Positions 30,321 to 41,496 of a DNA stretch of 43,253 nt are shown here, one piece after another. The stretch is from contig JAUCBJ010005718.1 in the NCBI GenBank assembly GCA_032718475.1, positions 1 to 43,253 of the forward strand. Reading direction: 5' to 3'. Position numbers and translations under genes: made by a program. Below the pieces are notes generated by a model. The model worked only from the letters and a program-made list of their open reading frames with translations. It did no database searches and was not told where the DNA came from. Origin of the DNA: Nemertoderma westbladi. Taxonomy: Eukaryota > Xenacoelomorpha > Nemertodermatida > Nemertodermatidae. Position 1 is the stretch's first letter. The number at the start of each line of letters is the position of its first letter.

Positions 30321-30767
30321 TGGAGTCAGATATGAGGCCCATCACCCATATCTACTCTGGCGTACATGACCCACCATTGGCTGTTGCAGCTCATCTGCTG
30401 GGTCATGCCCTGTACCCTTGCTGCCAGGTGCAGGTCGCAGTGAAGTGCCCTCAGAGTGGATATGAGAACACTCTAATCCTAACCAGCCATTGGTAGATCA
30501 CCATCTGCCTGGTCAGGCCATATACCCCTGCAGCCAAGTATATGGGTCCTTAATCCAGGACCAAGGGCGTCCTTATCCCAGAACGAAGGGGGTCCTAGTT
30601 ACAGGACCAGATTTGCCCTAGTAAGAGGGTCTATGCAGCTACAGGTGGCACCTCCTTTATGCTGCATGGAGGTGGCAAGTTTTCTTGATCAATGACCTAG
30701 AATACCTGACCTGACATTAAAAAAAGCCTACTGGTACCCACTGCAGCTGCCTGTCTGTACAGTACTG
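30321..30767 (-). other. Probable 5' region of the LINE and junction with pogo element
   Basis: Moderately G+C-rich, with repeated TGGGTCATG and CCAGGACC-like blocks and no convincing frame. It is likely LINE 5' untranslated sequence, ending near an A-run at about 30719-30725. Confidence 0.45.
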
Positions 30768-31129
30768 TAGGGTAAACTGGGGTAATTTGGGACAATATCG
30801 TCCTCTAAAGCTTTTTTCAATATCTTAAAAATATTTTTTTGATAATTCGACCATATAAAGTATGCACCATGCACCCATTTTATCAACCTATTAACTTATT
30901 TTTGATTTTCAATTAATTAATTACCATTTTTTAATTAATATTCATCAGTGTCCCAAATTACCCCAACCTGGGGTAAATTGGGACAGTTGGGGGAATTTGG
31001 GACAGAAGATAAATTGAACAGAAGTCCATTGCAATATGACACAAACTTTTTTGATAAACTGTACAATGCTTAACAATGCATCAATAAGACAACAATTTGA
31101 GATTTTAGAGACTTTTCGACACCATCAGT

Positions 31130-31430
31130 CCAACAGTCTCCCGCTAGAGGGCTACATGTATACACATTAAATCTCCTCCCATATCTTTGCTTTTAATCCA
31201 TTCAAGCTGAAATTTGGCATATTTGTACTAGACCATTACCTGTGTCATTCAAATGGGAGATAATCTGTCTGCCTGCAGTTCACTAGTCTGCCGCTAGAGG
31301 GCGAAATGTCAAAGTGAAATATATCCTATATCTGGATATGTGCTTGAACACATTCTGTGACTTTGTAGGGTCGGTAAGGGTAACCAAACCAGTCTGCAGT
31401 TCCCCAGTCTGCTGCTAGAGGGTGAAAAGT
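31130..31430. repeat. Three diverged repeats each with a CCGCTAGAGGGC-like core
   Basis: CCGCTAGAGGGCT (31141), CCGCTAGAGGGCG (31291) and CTGCTAGAGGGTG (31412) sit at similar places in three imperfect units spaced 120-150 bp, within the untranslated part of the pogo element. Each is preceded by AGTCT. Confidence 0.6.
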
Positions 31431-31818
31431 ATGAAAGTGATAATCTTCCCCATGATCTTAATTAGTTTAGCACGAATCTTGGAATATGTGTACGAGACCA
31501 CAAGCGGCATATTTTTGAGGAAGGTGATCAATAATAAATGATCATAATTGAGGATTGAACTAGAACTATTTTATTATATTATGAATTTAAACAAATTGAA
31601 TGTTTTATATTTTATATCATATATGCTATATTGATTAATTAAATGATTGAAACATTGAATACAAAACGAACAAATTGAATTGAATTAATTAAAAAAATTA
31701 CTTATGCCACAGATAATACAATTTCCTACAAAGCAAACTAATCACTGGGCCTCCTGGTAACTGAAATAAAATAGTTAGTGCCCCTTCCCGATTGTACATT
31801 TAGGTACCGGTACAACAA

Positions 31819-32085
31819 CTAAGTACAGAAATCACAAGGGTTGTCAGCATCAACAATGCAGTACACATGGTACCACCGCTGACAGGTTTGACACCCAACC
31901 CAATCAATCTCCAGGTCTTCCTCTTCTTCATCTTCATGGTGGCTCTTTCTCCAAGCAAATATAACAGATATCTTCTGCGATATTCTCCACGTTTTGTCTC
32001 TGTACTGTCTTGGCCTTTGTCCCTTGTTTCGATTTCGCATTCTTAGCTGCCCTTTTAGCCTTTGCCGCCTCTTTGTTGGCTTCAC
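31819..32085 (-). pseudogene. Frameshifted C-terminal PHD finger of the pogo transposase
   Basis: An 88-codon frame ends WVGCQTCQRWYHVYC ... NPCDFC, the second half of a PHD-type zinc finger. The first half (DICYICLEKEPP) is in another frame over about 31945-32090, which also carries a Lys/Ala-rich linker. Two frame changes therefore separate transposase, first half and second half; an intron could explain one of them. PHD fingers usually read histone H3 tails, so the intact ancestor may have had chromatin targeting (inference). Confidence 0.7.
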
Positions 32086-33911
32086 AGTTCAGCTTTTAGT
32101 CGTTTAAGGGACTCTTCAGCAGTTAAAACTTCTCCAAAACGCCTCTTAATACGTGTCTTCTTAGCTTTGCTGTTTTCCACAGCTTTCTTTGTTGACTCAC
32201 TCATCTGAGGCCGAAGGGTTGTTATTAATGCCTTTCGCATTGCTCCCCGTGGAGTTAGCGATGGTGACACTGCTCTCATGGATGATATTGACAAAGCTGG
32301 TCGTTGGTGTCGAGGTGTAGATGTCAATGGGAGTGCTGAGAAGGGTACATGGCTAACCAAATTGGTATCATGAAAGCTGCTTGGTGTGGTTGTAAGCGTA
32401 TGCATGGAAGAGGGAGATTCATCAGCCTGCACTGCAGAACAAATAACATTTGAAATATCCATGGCAATAGGTGTAGCTGTTGATGAATATGTTGTTCTTA
32501 CCTCTTCTGTTGCTGGGAGAGTTGTATCTAAAGAGGCTACTTGCACTGGGGCATGATCTACTACTTGCACTGGGGAATGTTCTACAACATGAATTACTTC
32601 TATGGAATTATCCTCGGCCACAGGTACAGCATTGTTTCCAGTAGCACTAGCAGTCACACTAACAACAACAGCTTCTTGTACAGCTAGAGTTGATGAGGGT
32701 AGTAATTTAGCTGTTGGAATTGCAGCTTTATTGAATGGGCAAATTCCAGCTTTTCTAAATCCGGCAATCAGATTGTTGGGTCTCTTCAAAAAGGCAGTGG
32801 TATAAAGCTTATTCAGGAGAGTAGGAAACACTGCCTTAGGTACCGTCTTGTGCCGTGTCTCTCTGTAATACTCCATAAGGATAGAATACCACACACGTTT
32901 CGCGGGACCATAAACAGCAACATCTAGAGGTTGTAACGCACTAGATGTATGTGGTGGAAGGCAAACTAAATGAACGTTCTGAGAGATTGCCAGTTTCGCT
33001 GTATCATATGTAATGTGTGAGCCATGACCATCAAACAGCAAGACAATAGGTTTCGGTTTGTCATTCATATATGGTAAAAAAACAGCTTTGAACCATTCTT
33101 CAAAGGCATATGCCTCCATCCACCCACTCCTTGTTGCATTATATGTTGTATTTGGAGGACCTCCTTGTATCCAAGCATTTGTTAAATTTAAGGCTTTATA
33201 TATCACACAAGGTGTCATGTAAGAACCTGCTGCATTTCCACAGAATAGCACTGTATACATTGTTTTCCCTTCACTCGGGACTATAAGCTGGGCATTCTTA
33301 GTACCCCGCCGGTAAAATAAGTTCTTCTTCTTGGGGTCTAACTGAAGACCAGTTTCATCAAGGTTGTAGAGTCTTTCTGGGCAATCTTTGATATCAAGCT
33401 TCACTAGCAAACCATCCAGAGTGGCGAAGAACTGATCGATAACCTCTGGTGTTAAACCTTTAGCTCTCGCCAGAGTCACATACTCCGGCTTCCTTGTACG
33501 TAGGCGTCCAGCCCACCTCTTTTTGAATGACCAAAGCCATTCATCTCCAGGAATATTCCTCTTGAATTGAGGATGATCCACTTTTGTGGAATCCAGAAAT
33601 GACTTAACCACAAACTTGAGCTGTTCTGAATCCAGTGCCCATCCTAAATCACCAAGATATTCAATTCCAGTCACCAAATATTCTTCTGTCTCAGGGCTTA
33701 AAGCTGTTGGACGTCCTGCTCCAAAGTTAGATTTTCCTGAAGTAAACGAGTTCTGCACCCAACGCATCAGTGTTGACTTTGGGATATTAAACTTAGAGGC
33801 AACAGAGCGATACGATTCAGTCGACTTGTTATTGGTATAATATGTCGCAGCAACTTGTAAATCTCCCTCAGTGAAATTTCGCGTTTTCTTTCTCCTATAA
33901 GTTCGGCCCAT
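32082..33911 (-). CDS. Pogo-type transposase (CENP-B-like, DDE_1)
   Basis: 609 codons, intact. Residues about 13-55 form a Psq-type helix-turn-helix (VASKFNIPKSTLMRWV). Residues about 65-140 form a CENP-B-type second DNA-binding domain (WLWSFKKRWAGR). The DDE_1 nuclease follows, with Asp185 (NLDETG), Asp294 (LLFDGHGSH) and Asp330 (LQPLDV), all three acidic residues present with 36-residue spacing between the last two. It would bind the terminal repeats, excise the element and reinsert it at TA. The tail is Ser/Thr-rich and ends KKTRIKRRFGEVLTAEESLK, a common C-terminal pattern in pogo proteins. The stop just before the PHD region may be a frameshift. Confidence 0.92.
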   Translation of the reverse strand: MGRTYRRKKTRNFTEGDLQVAATYYTNNKSTESYRSVASKFNIPKSTLMRWVQNSFTSGKSNFGAGRPTALSPETEEYLVTGIEYLGDLGWALDSEQLKFVVKSFLDSTKVDHPQFKRNIPGDEWLWSFKKRWAGRLRTRKPEYVTLARAKGLTPEVIDQFFATLDGLLVKLDIKDCPERLYNLDETGLQLDPKKKNLFYRRGTKNAQLIVPSEGKTMYTVLFCGNAAGSYMTPCVIYKALNLTNAWIQGGPPNTTYNATRSGWMEAYAFEEWFKAVFLPYMNDKPKPIVLLFDGHGSHITYDTAKLAISQNVHLVCLPPHTSSALQPLDVAVYGPAKRVWYSILMEYYRETRHKTVPKAVFPTLLNKLYTTAFLKRPNNLIAGFRKAGICPFNKAAIPTAKLLPSSTLAVQEAVVVSVTASATGNNAVPVAEDNSIEVIHVVEHSPVQVVDHAPVQVASLDTTLPATEEVRTTYSSTATPIAMDISNVICSAVQADESPSSMHTLTTTPSSFHDTNLVSHVPFSALPLTSTPRHQRPALSISSMRAVSPSLTPRGAMRKALITTLRPQMSESTKKAVENSKAKKTRIKRRFGEVLTAEESLKRLKAEL

Positions 33912-34223
33912 ATTCCAGTAGGCCTAGCTGCCTAGGCCTATTCCTCACAAAGTCACAATGTATACAAATATAAAATATAATCAGTAATGTCACAATGCAG
34001 GCCTGTCAGCAGAGGATTGAAGACTTACCGGTATCACATTTAAAAATAGGCCTAGGCATCAAAAGTCTGAAGCTAACTCAGTCTGTCAGTCTATCAGTAT
34101 ACCTATAATTTAAGCAGAGTTACGATGGCCTTGTCCTAAATTACCCCAGCCTGTCCCAAATTCCCCCATGTCCCAAATTACCCCAGTTTACCCTACAGCC
34201 TAGTCAGGCAGTAGGGCCTACTT

Positions 34224-34628
34224 AGTAAAGTCTTGGGTCTTTGTTTTGTACAGAATGGGCCGAAAAGTCTTGGGACTTTGTTTTGTACAGAATGGGCAGT
34301 AAAGTCTTGGGTCTTTGTTTTGTACAGAATGGACAGTAAAGTATTGGGTCTTTGTTTTGTACAGAACCGACAGTAAAGTCTTGGTCTTTGTTTTGTACAG
34401 AATGGACAGTAAAGTCTTTGGTCTTTGTTTGGTACAGAATGGAGAGTAAAGTCTTGGGTCTTTGTTTTGTACAGAATGGGCAGTAAAGTCTTGGATCTTT
34501 GTTTTGTACAGAATGGACAGTAAAGTCTTGGGTCTTTGATTTGTACAGAACGCACAGTAAAGTCTTAGGTCTATATTTTGTACAGAATGGACAGTAAAGT
34601 CTTGGTCTTTGTTTTGTACAGAATGGGC
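34224..34628. repeat. 37-bp tandem repeat, about 11 units
   Basis: The unit starts AGTAAAGTCTTGGGTCTTTG and ends TTTTGTACAGAATGGAC or a variant. It starts 29 bp beyond the pogo element end. Frames of repeated TKQRPKTLL type on the minus strand are artefacts. Confidence 0.93.
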
Positions 34629-36102
34629 TTGTACTCACCATGTAGGTGCTTTTGATTCATGCCTTTGACACACTATTACGGAAGCCCAGAAGGGCCACGT
34701 TGCGAACACACATAATCTTAGAAATGATTGCATATTTTTTGTGTGTGCGCATCAGTAAATTTATCATATGCGCGCGACGGAATATTTATTGTGTGTAGGT
34801 GAACCGGTTCAAACAGGGGACAATTGCATGAATACACAGACACAAACCGGGGACGATCTACAATCCGGGGACTTCCCTGGAATGAAAAGATATCAAAAAT
34901 GGAATCTACGTACTAAAATTAATGGATTCTGAAAATTTCAGATCATTTTGGCGATGTCCACTGTTCCACCCAAACCTGTCAAATACGTGTGTAAATTTGT
35001 GTTTTGAGTTTTTAAAATTTCACCAACCCCAGTATAATTCGATGGTTTAAAGTGTCCCCATTTCCATACAGTTAATATAACATTCCAAACACTCGTTGTA
35101 GTATGGGTGCTGTTGTTCAATGTGGGGACTGGAATCTACAATGTCATTAATATTTTGTGATCTAATTAACATTTTGACCACACGCAGCAGTATGTGTGGC
35201 ATGGTTCAAAATGGGGACTAGGAATTCATTGTCCCCTAAAAAGTAGAGATTAATTTTAAGTAAGTAATATATATTTTTTTAAGTTTTTTTTCGTTTAAGT
35301 AATATATATGTCTAATGTTGCAATTTGGGAATCAAATACTTTAGTAATAGTGTTTGTTTTAAAGCAGAATGACGCCCCCCACACGGGATATACATATTAT
35401 TTCAACAAATATTACGAATTCAAATCGAATATATAATTTTTTGGGAAAGATTCCTGATAAAAAACTTGATTTACATTTGCATATTGATTGCCTCGATACA
35501 TTTATAGAAAGAGCAAGATTTATAATCAGTATAATTCAGTATAACTTCAATGAAGTCTGTACTAAATGTCTATACAATTTAATTTTGGAGAAGGCGTTCG
35601 CGGTTGTGTAGGCAGTAATCTTTCATGTTTCTCCATGTCCTCGATTGTAGAATTGGCTCACTTTCCTGGAGATTTTCAAATAATCATAATTCTACCATCT
35701 AGTAGTAATTGAAAAACACAATCGTATTACATTACTCAATGAAGAGTGATACATACTATACGTCTTATCAAATGAGAATAACAAGTATTGATGGGGGAAA
35801 TCACATTGACATAGTTAATTGAAATGTAGTGGAATATTCTGGAGAGTTTCCTATCCAATGACCACATGGAAACTCGAGGATACTGGAACTCCCAAAGTTC
35901 TAGAGAAGGTGCAGCAAGCATCTAAAAGACAACATACATCACTATCCAACAAACAAAATTGGTTGAATAATAAATTACATTGATATTGCTAATAGTGATA
36001 TAATTTTTGGAAATAATGAGATTGTCAAAAGTAGCCACAAATAAAGAATAATTCTTCTTGTTGGAAAGGTATTTTGAGTTGTACCCATCATTTAAGTGGT
36101 AA
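34629..36102. other. A+T-rich intergenic DNA
   Basis: No gene recognised. GGGGAC words recur at 34815-34875 and 35120-35225, and AAGTAATATATAT occurs twice near 35262 and 35297. An 80-codon frame at 35369-35611 has no recognisable domain. Confidence 0.45.
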
Positions 36103-36215
36103 TGCAGATTTCGTTGTTCTGCTAGCATGCAGACTAAGTATCACCTTCGGGCTTCGGTGATCTGATCACTGGAGAGTAGTTAATCCAATAATAATTTTTG
36201 TAGAGCTTCCACGAC
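36103..36215 (-). pseudogene. Short LINE fragment (endonuclease end)
   Basis: GCAGATTTCGTTGTTCTGCT and the following text match LINE copy 1 at about 29155-29270 with indels. Same minus orientation as copy 1 and opposite to copy 2. Confidence 0.7.
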
Positions 36216-36756
36216 CCCCCAAGGCCCTTTATCCCTCGGATAGTGATGACTGGTTAACAGAAACAATACACTCTTCCACTGGGTAGCTAGCTTCCTACCG
36301 GCAAGAACTTATCACATTCGGTATTCGACACTCCAACTTCAAAACACTTTAGTGTGTTTAAAAGAGTGTAAGGATCATTTGTCAACTATATATCTCAGTA
36401 TTATCTATATATCAGAACAACAGACTTACAGAGCTAGCACAAGCTGCAAGCAGTAGGTTCTGCTCTGCTGGCACCCAGCCACCGTATTGGTCATTCGCTA
36501 ATGGTACACCCAACCAGCATGACTGCATGACCAGTCAGCCAGTATACAGCGGTGCTGTATGTGTTGTGTAAAAATGGTAGGCCTAACATCCAACAGGAAG
36601 ATCCAACAGGATTTTCCAATCAAACTACAACCTACCTTCCAGTGTACTGATCACTTGTGTATTCAGGAATTCCAGTATTGTATAATTTAGGCCCATGGCT
36701 GCATGGTACTAGACCTACACCTGACAGCCTTACCACAGTACTGCCTGACTGCCATA
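36216..36756. other. Non-coding spacer between two LINE pieces
   Basis: No gene seen. A small duplication of ATCCAACAGGA occurs near 36589-36615. Confidence 0.4.
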
Positions 36757-39010
36757 TCGACCCTTCTCCAGTGATCACCGCCTTATTGTGGCCAAGGTAA
36801 GACTTAGTCTGCGTGCTAGCAGAACAACGAAATCTGCCTTGCAGCGGCATGACTGGTCCTCTCTATTGCAACAGCCAAGTGTGAGATCCAGCTTCACACT
36901 ACAGTTGAGCAACAGGTATGAGGCTCTTGCCTCTAAGCCAGCAGATCACTGTGAGGGCTATACTGCCTTTACAGAAGCAGTTAAGTTAGCAGCTGCAGAA
37001 ACAGTTCCTGTATACCCTCGAAACAGGAAAAGGGCCCCCTAGACTGACAACAAAATTCAGAAGTGCCGAAATGACCTTCATAAGGCGCAGAAAGAGTCCT
37101 GACTCAAACAGACTGGCCAAGATTGCAGTTAAGGCTCATCTAGGTCCCTGAACAGGCAGTACTCTGCTAATCTACAGGAGCTAATAAACCAACAGGTTGA
37201 TGCCATCAATGATGCTGACGACAGCAGGCAATCATCCCAGGCATGGAAATCGATCAATCTGCTTACTGGGCAGAAAAGCCAACCAACCACCAAGGTTAAG
37301 GCTGAATCACCAGCCGATCACCTCAATGGTTGGAAAGCCCACTTTGAAAAGCTCCTCAATAATGACAGGGTATTGCCTGATAACTTTATAGAAGTAAAAG
37401 TGTCTGAGTCTGTACTCCCAGATATTCCCATCAGCGATATCTCCTTTGCAGAAGTGAAGGCTGCTGCAAAGAGCATTAAGACCAATCGTGCCAGTGGAGT
37501 AGATGGTGTTCCCCCTGAGGTCTTTAAAATACCTGAGTGTTTAAAGCTCATCTATCCCATCATAGTAGACATGTACCGAACAACAAGAGTCCCACAAGAA
37601 ATGAATACAAATAAGTTGGTGCCAGTTCCCAAGAAGGGCAACCTAACACTCTATGGTTATTTTCGGGGAATCTCATTGATCTCGATTGCTGCAAAGCTAT
37701 ACAATAGGATTCTATTAAATCGCATCAGGGATCCCATTGAGAGACTGCTCCGTGGAAATCAGAATGGGTTCCATAAAGGTCGTGGGACCATGGAGCCCAT
37801 TTTGGCACTTAGAAGGATAATTGAAGAGTTATCAAAAAAGAAAGACAGGCATCTGGCTGTTATCTTTGTTGACTTCTTCAAGGCCTTTGATTCAGTCTCT
37901 CGCTCACGTATGTTCAGCATACTTTCATTATATGGGATTCCTGATGAAATTATTGCAGCAATCAGATCAGTATACGATGGTTCAACAACATTTGTGTCTA
38001 CTGTTGATGGTGACACAGAACCATTTGAAGTGTTATGGGGCGTCCTCCAAGGAGACACACTTGCACCATTCTTGTTCATTATTGTGGTTGACTATGTTCT
38101 ACGCATGTCCTTAGATCATTATAATGATGATGGGGTGATAAATCCACCTACTGGCTCCAGAAGTCGAGGAAATCCTGCCAAGTACCTAACTGATCTAGTC
38201 TTTGCTGATGACTTAGGAGTACTCTCAGAATCATTAGAGGGAGCCCAACGGCTCCCCAGCTCATTAGAACATGCTGCTTCTAGTGTTGGTCTTTATATTA
38301 ACTCCAGAAAGACCAAAATTCTGACAGTTAACTTTGAAAGTCCTCAGCAAGTCTCTGATCGGATGAGCATAAGCTCAAAGGATGATATGCTTGAGCATGT
38401 GGACGACTTCTGTTACCTGGGATCATGGATCCGGAAGTCAGGTGAGGACCTTTGAATACGTAAGGGAAAGGCATGGGTAGCCTTGAATAGGCTTTCCAGG
38501 ATTTGGAAGTCACCGAGAATTAATCGGAAACTTAAGGTCTGATTATTTAGAGCAGCAGTAGTTCCAGTACTCCTCTACGGGAGTCCATGCTGGGCTCTAA
38601 CTGCTGAGGACACCAAATCTCTGGATGGCACATTCACAAGAATGCTACGCCGGGTTCATTGTGTCAAGTACAATGCACACATCTCCAACCAGACACTATA
38701 TAACATTGGAGGTGTCTCACTGGTTCCCCCAAGCTTGACACTAGAACAAAATCGCCTCCGCTTTGCAGGACATTGCTTTCGCCGTGAGGACCAGCCAGTG
38801 CATAATCTTGTACTTTGGCAGCCTCATGGAGTGAATAAGCATGGTGGACACAGCCCATGACTTTCTTGAGACGCATCTTTAAAGATGCGGATGATCTAGC
38901 AAATGTCATGGGTGATAGGGAGTTGTGGCGGTGCAATTTTGTTGACAAGCCGGCACAGCATTCTTAAAAATACAGCTACAATGCAGCATGCCGATCCTAG
39001 TAGTAGCAGT
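36757..39010 (+). pseudogene. LINE copy 2, 5'-truncated and decayed
   Basis: Begins at the end of the endonuclease domain and is collinear with copy 1 to the tail. Breaks include TAG for Trp at 37040, small deletions near 37115-37135, TGA for CGA at 38453, another TGA for CGA near 38538 and a deletion with frameshift near 38850. A 360-codon RT frame (37373-38455) keeps FVDFFKAFDSV, GVLQGDTLAP and VFADDLG. Several breaks are C-to-T at CpG. The tail after GCCGATCC is AGTAGTAGCAGTAATAGT. It shows the uninterrupted target sequence of the fold-back element. Confidence 0.88.
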
Positions 39011-39633
39011 AATAGTACTGTATCAATATAAATTCAATTAGACTTAATTAAGCAACATAGCAAAGCTAATTTTTCCTAAATTTATGTTCAAATGATGTAA
39101 CTGAGCAATATAATTAATTTCGCGACTGTGTTTGAGGCTTAAATAAATCTTTTGTTGTAACATATTTTAGTAACTATTTTAGTAACATCCCATAAAAACA
39201 CAAAAATTTATCAAATTAACCATAAAAAACACCACTAAATGAGTTCTCACTTCTAACTTCTTTTGTACAGCCACTCCCTGCTCCAACACTGATAACTCTA
39301 ACAGTCAGTCCACGGTATCTCTATCAATTCAGATTGTGAAGGACAACATTTACAGTAGAATTTGACATTCTTCGGAATGGATCTATTTCCGTAATTTTTA
39401 AATGGAACTAGTGCATACCCCTTATGGTACCATCTCCCACAACTGTCACAATCAACAATCCTGTTGCAACATGTTTATATCAATCCCACTTTCATCATCA
39501 CCAACGACGGTTTCATCACCACTATCATCATTAACTACCAGGTATAACTACAATAATCCATACCACTCATTGTATCACTACTTTTATAATCATTCCTTTT
39601 GCCTCTCTTTGATTCAGGTTTTTTTGAACAAAT
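39011..39633. other. A+T-rich non-coding stretch
   Basis: No gene recognised. An 83-codon frame at 39402-39653 is low-complexity (Ser/Thr/Tyr/Asn) and antisense to the next feature's end. Confidence 0.4.
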
Positions 39634-40039
39634 TCATTTGTTGGTTTTCTTAATGGGCCTAATTTGTCTTTTTTTGCTGGTGGCCTGATTATTATTCTTA
39701 GCAATCCAGTTCCAAATCTTTCTATTTAAAATTTGTATTTTATCATCAGACTTGTAGCTAGAACTAATATCTGACGTCCTGTCCACTAGCTCCCTCGTAA
39801 TTATTCGAGCATACTTATGGATTTTTTTCCGCTTCTGTTTAGTTTTGTTCACTTGGTGCAGCTTCGAAAGAAGCAATTCTTCAAATGAGACTCGTGATAT
39901 TTCCCTGGAGGCACTTGTTGATGGTTTTGGAGTTGCTGGATTTGGATTCATAGAATTACAAACATTAACAGTGATCGGAGGTCTACTTGAAATATCAACA
40001 GATACGTCAATTGTAGGTGTAAGATTAAGTAAGTCAGAC
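39634..40039 (-). CDS. Possible terminal exon: tail of a pogo/Tigger-like transposase
   Basis: The frame is open from 40039, directly after CTACTAG on the minus strand, a plausible splice acceptor (an in-frame TAG would otherwise stop there). It runs to the stop at 39634. It reads SDLLNLTPTIDV, a Pro/Ser-rich linker, then SFEELLLSKLHQV and a basic block KQKRKKIHKYARIITREL. That last pattern is like the tail of the pogo transposase at 32082-33911 and other CENP-B-like proteins, but it is short and low in complexity. No catalytic exon is visible upstream. It could be a remnant or the end of a domesticated gene. Confidence 0.35.
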
Positions 40040-40186
40040 TAGTAGGTGGCATATAATTGGGTTACCTTGGCATACCGGTGTAAGCCTACCATACCAGTCA
40101 GCCAGTATGTCTTGAGGGTGTGAGGTATTATAGTATAGGCTAGTCATCACACGCATACTCCAGCACCAGCACATACCTGTTACAGT

Positions 40187-40402
40187 ATGCTGCATTGCAG
40201 CTGCAATTTTAAGAATGCTGTGCCGTGCACCACCACAACTCCCTATCACCCATGACATTTGCTAGATCATCCGCATCTTCAAGGCCAGTGTCCTTTAAGA
40301 TGCGTCTCAAGAAAGTCATGGGCTGTCCACCATGCTTATTCACTCCATGAGGCTGCCAAAGTACAAGATAATGCACTGGCTGGTCCTCACGGCGAAAGCA
40401 AA
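40187..40402 (-). pseudogene. LINE copy 4, 3' fragment
   Basis: Matches the last about 215 bases of the LINE coding end (HNLVLWQPHGVNKHGG region to stop) with an internal deletion of about 20 bases near 40225. No AGT tail is seen at its outer end. Confidence 0.85.
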
Positions 40403-41496
40403 GATAATAGTGGTACCTCATGACTATTAATTGACTATGGTTAACTAACATGACATCGATTTGTTAAATTTTATTGCTGGTTAAATAATATTCCTTAAAA
40501 TGTTACTTTCACTACCACATTGAATTGCAGCATGTGTTGTATTGGCTACAGGGTATCAAAGAATATGATTATTGCAAATAAATATTTATAGGTACCTAAT
40601 TAGCATTTATCTTTTGTTTTAAATTTAAATCTATGTAATAATTATGTACCAAGTGGCACGGTAAGGTTCGACCTTTTCGGTTTCATACAGACAACACAGC
40701 CATAGACTCAAAAAAAATTGCATCCTGTTATAGAAATTGAAGTAATCGGTCAGCATCTAACGTGACAAAATCATAAAAAATGGGGTGTAAACGCTACCTT
40801 TTTCCCTATGGAAAAAAGTAAGCCATAGGATTGCATTGATTTTACTTTTTTCCTGGCGAAAAAAAGTAAACTAAAATATTTTTGGTATAATTTTTTTTTA
40901 TTATATTACATGTGTCGAAAGAGCATCGACGCCGAAAAGGTTTGCTCGTAATTTGAGCAAAATCCATATGCTCACACTCAAAAGTTATTGCAACTTTAAC
41001 CTTTAACTTTAACCAAAACGGAACTCAATATCCAATATTAGTTTAAGTTGTTAAGCGGCTCTTTCGTTACATATTAATTATTCGAGAACACTAAATTATT
41101 TAACATTGAGTAAGTCAGCATCAGGAGTTGAAGAATTCAGTAATTTGAATCGCAGTAACAATATGGAGGCAATATATATATAGTAATATACTCATTTCAA
41201 TATATTTTTTAACACTATATTACTCTATCTTCTATTAAAGAATTGAGCTACAAAAAAAGGTATCAATTTAAGAATAAATTTTCGTTTTACATAGGAAAAA
41301 ACGTAGCTAATTGTAATTCAATATTATCTCGACCATTTATTATCCTCGCTGACAATCAGTAAATGAAATGCACCGAGAATAGTGAAAAAAGTTCTACTTT
41401 TTACCCCATGTAATAACTAATTATTTATAATATTCTGCAGGAAATGCGGCCGCGGCGGGACAAGGGTCTGTATCGTATTCGTCTTCTACTACTACT
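40403..41496. other. A+T-rich intergenic DNA
   Basis: No gene recognised. AAAAAGGT/CCTTTTC words and the hairpin CTTTTTCCCTATGGAAAAAAG near 40799 suggest a degenerate inverted-repeat element at about 40660-40950, which I could not delimit. Confidence 0.4.

Larger units (their letters stand above)
25655..30720 (-). mobile_element. APE-type (RTE-like) LINE copy 1, split by a fold-back insertion
   Basis: The minus-strand non-LTR retrotransposon has an endonuclease and reverse transcriptase in one frame and ends in a short AGT-type tail after GCCGATCC. The tail matches copies 2 and 3. The 5' boundary is uncertain: G+C-rich sequence without a clear ORF runs from 30321 to about 30720, next to the pogo element. 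Assignment to the RTE/RTE-X group rests on the endonuclease-RT layout, the C-terminal RLRFAGHCFRR ... DRELWR block and the microsatellite tail. Confidence 0.8.
30770..34193 (-). mobile_element. Pogo-type DNA transposon
   Basis: A 3424-bp element bounded by TA at 30768-30769 and 34194-34195. Terminal inverted repeats of about 25 bp begin GGGTAAACTGGGGTAATTTG. Subterminal repeats of the same words lie at about 30953-31005 and 34134-34170. It carries one transposase gene plus a C-terminal PHD region. TA duplication and CENP-B-like transposase define the pogo/Tigger group of the Tc1/mariner superfamily. The flanking CTG/CAG match extends the symmetry, so the outer edge could be 3 bp further out. 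Confidence 0.88.

Noticed and set aside
34193-34641. 120- and 139-codon frames on the minus strand
   Set aside because: Read through the 37-bp array; 37 is not a multiple of 3, so the peptide pattern simply cycles through frames.
35369-35611. 80-codon frame as a host gene
   Set aside because: No recognisable domain, no splice or start context, and A+T-rich surroundings.
41436-41470. NotI-containing GC-rich word as a vector or linker trace
   Set aside because: GCGGCCGCGGCGGG is short, and no other vector-like sequence is near.
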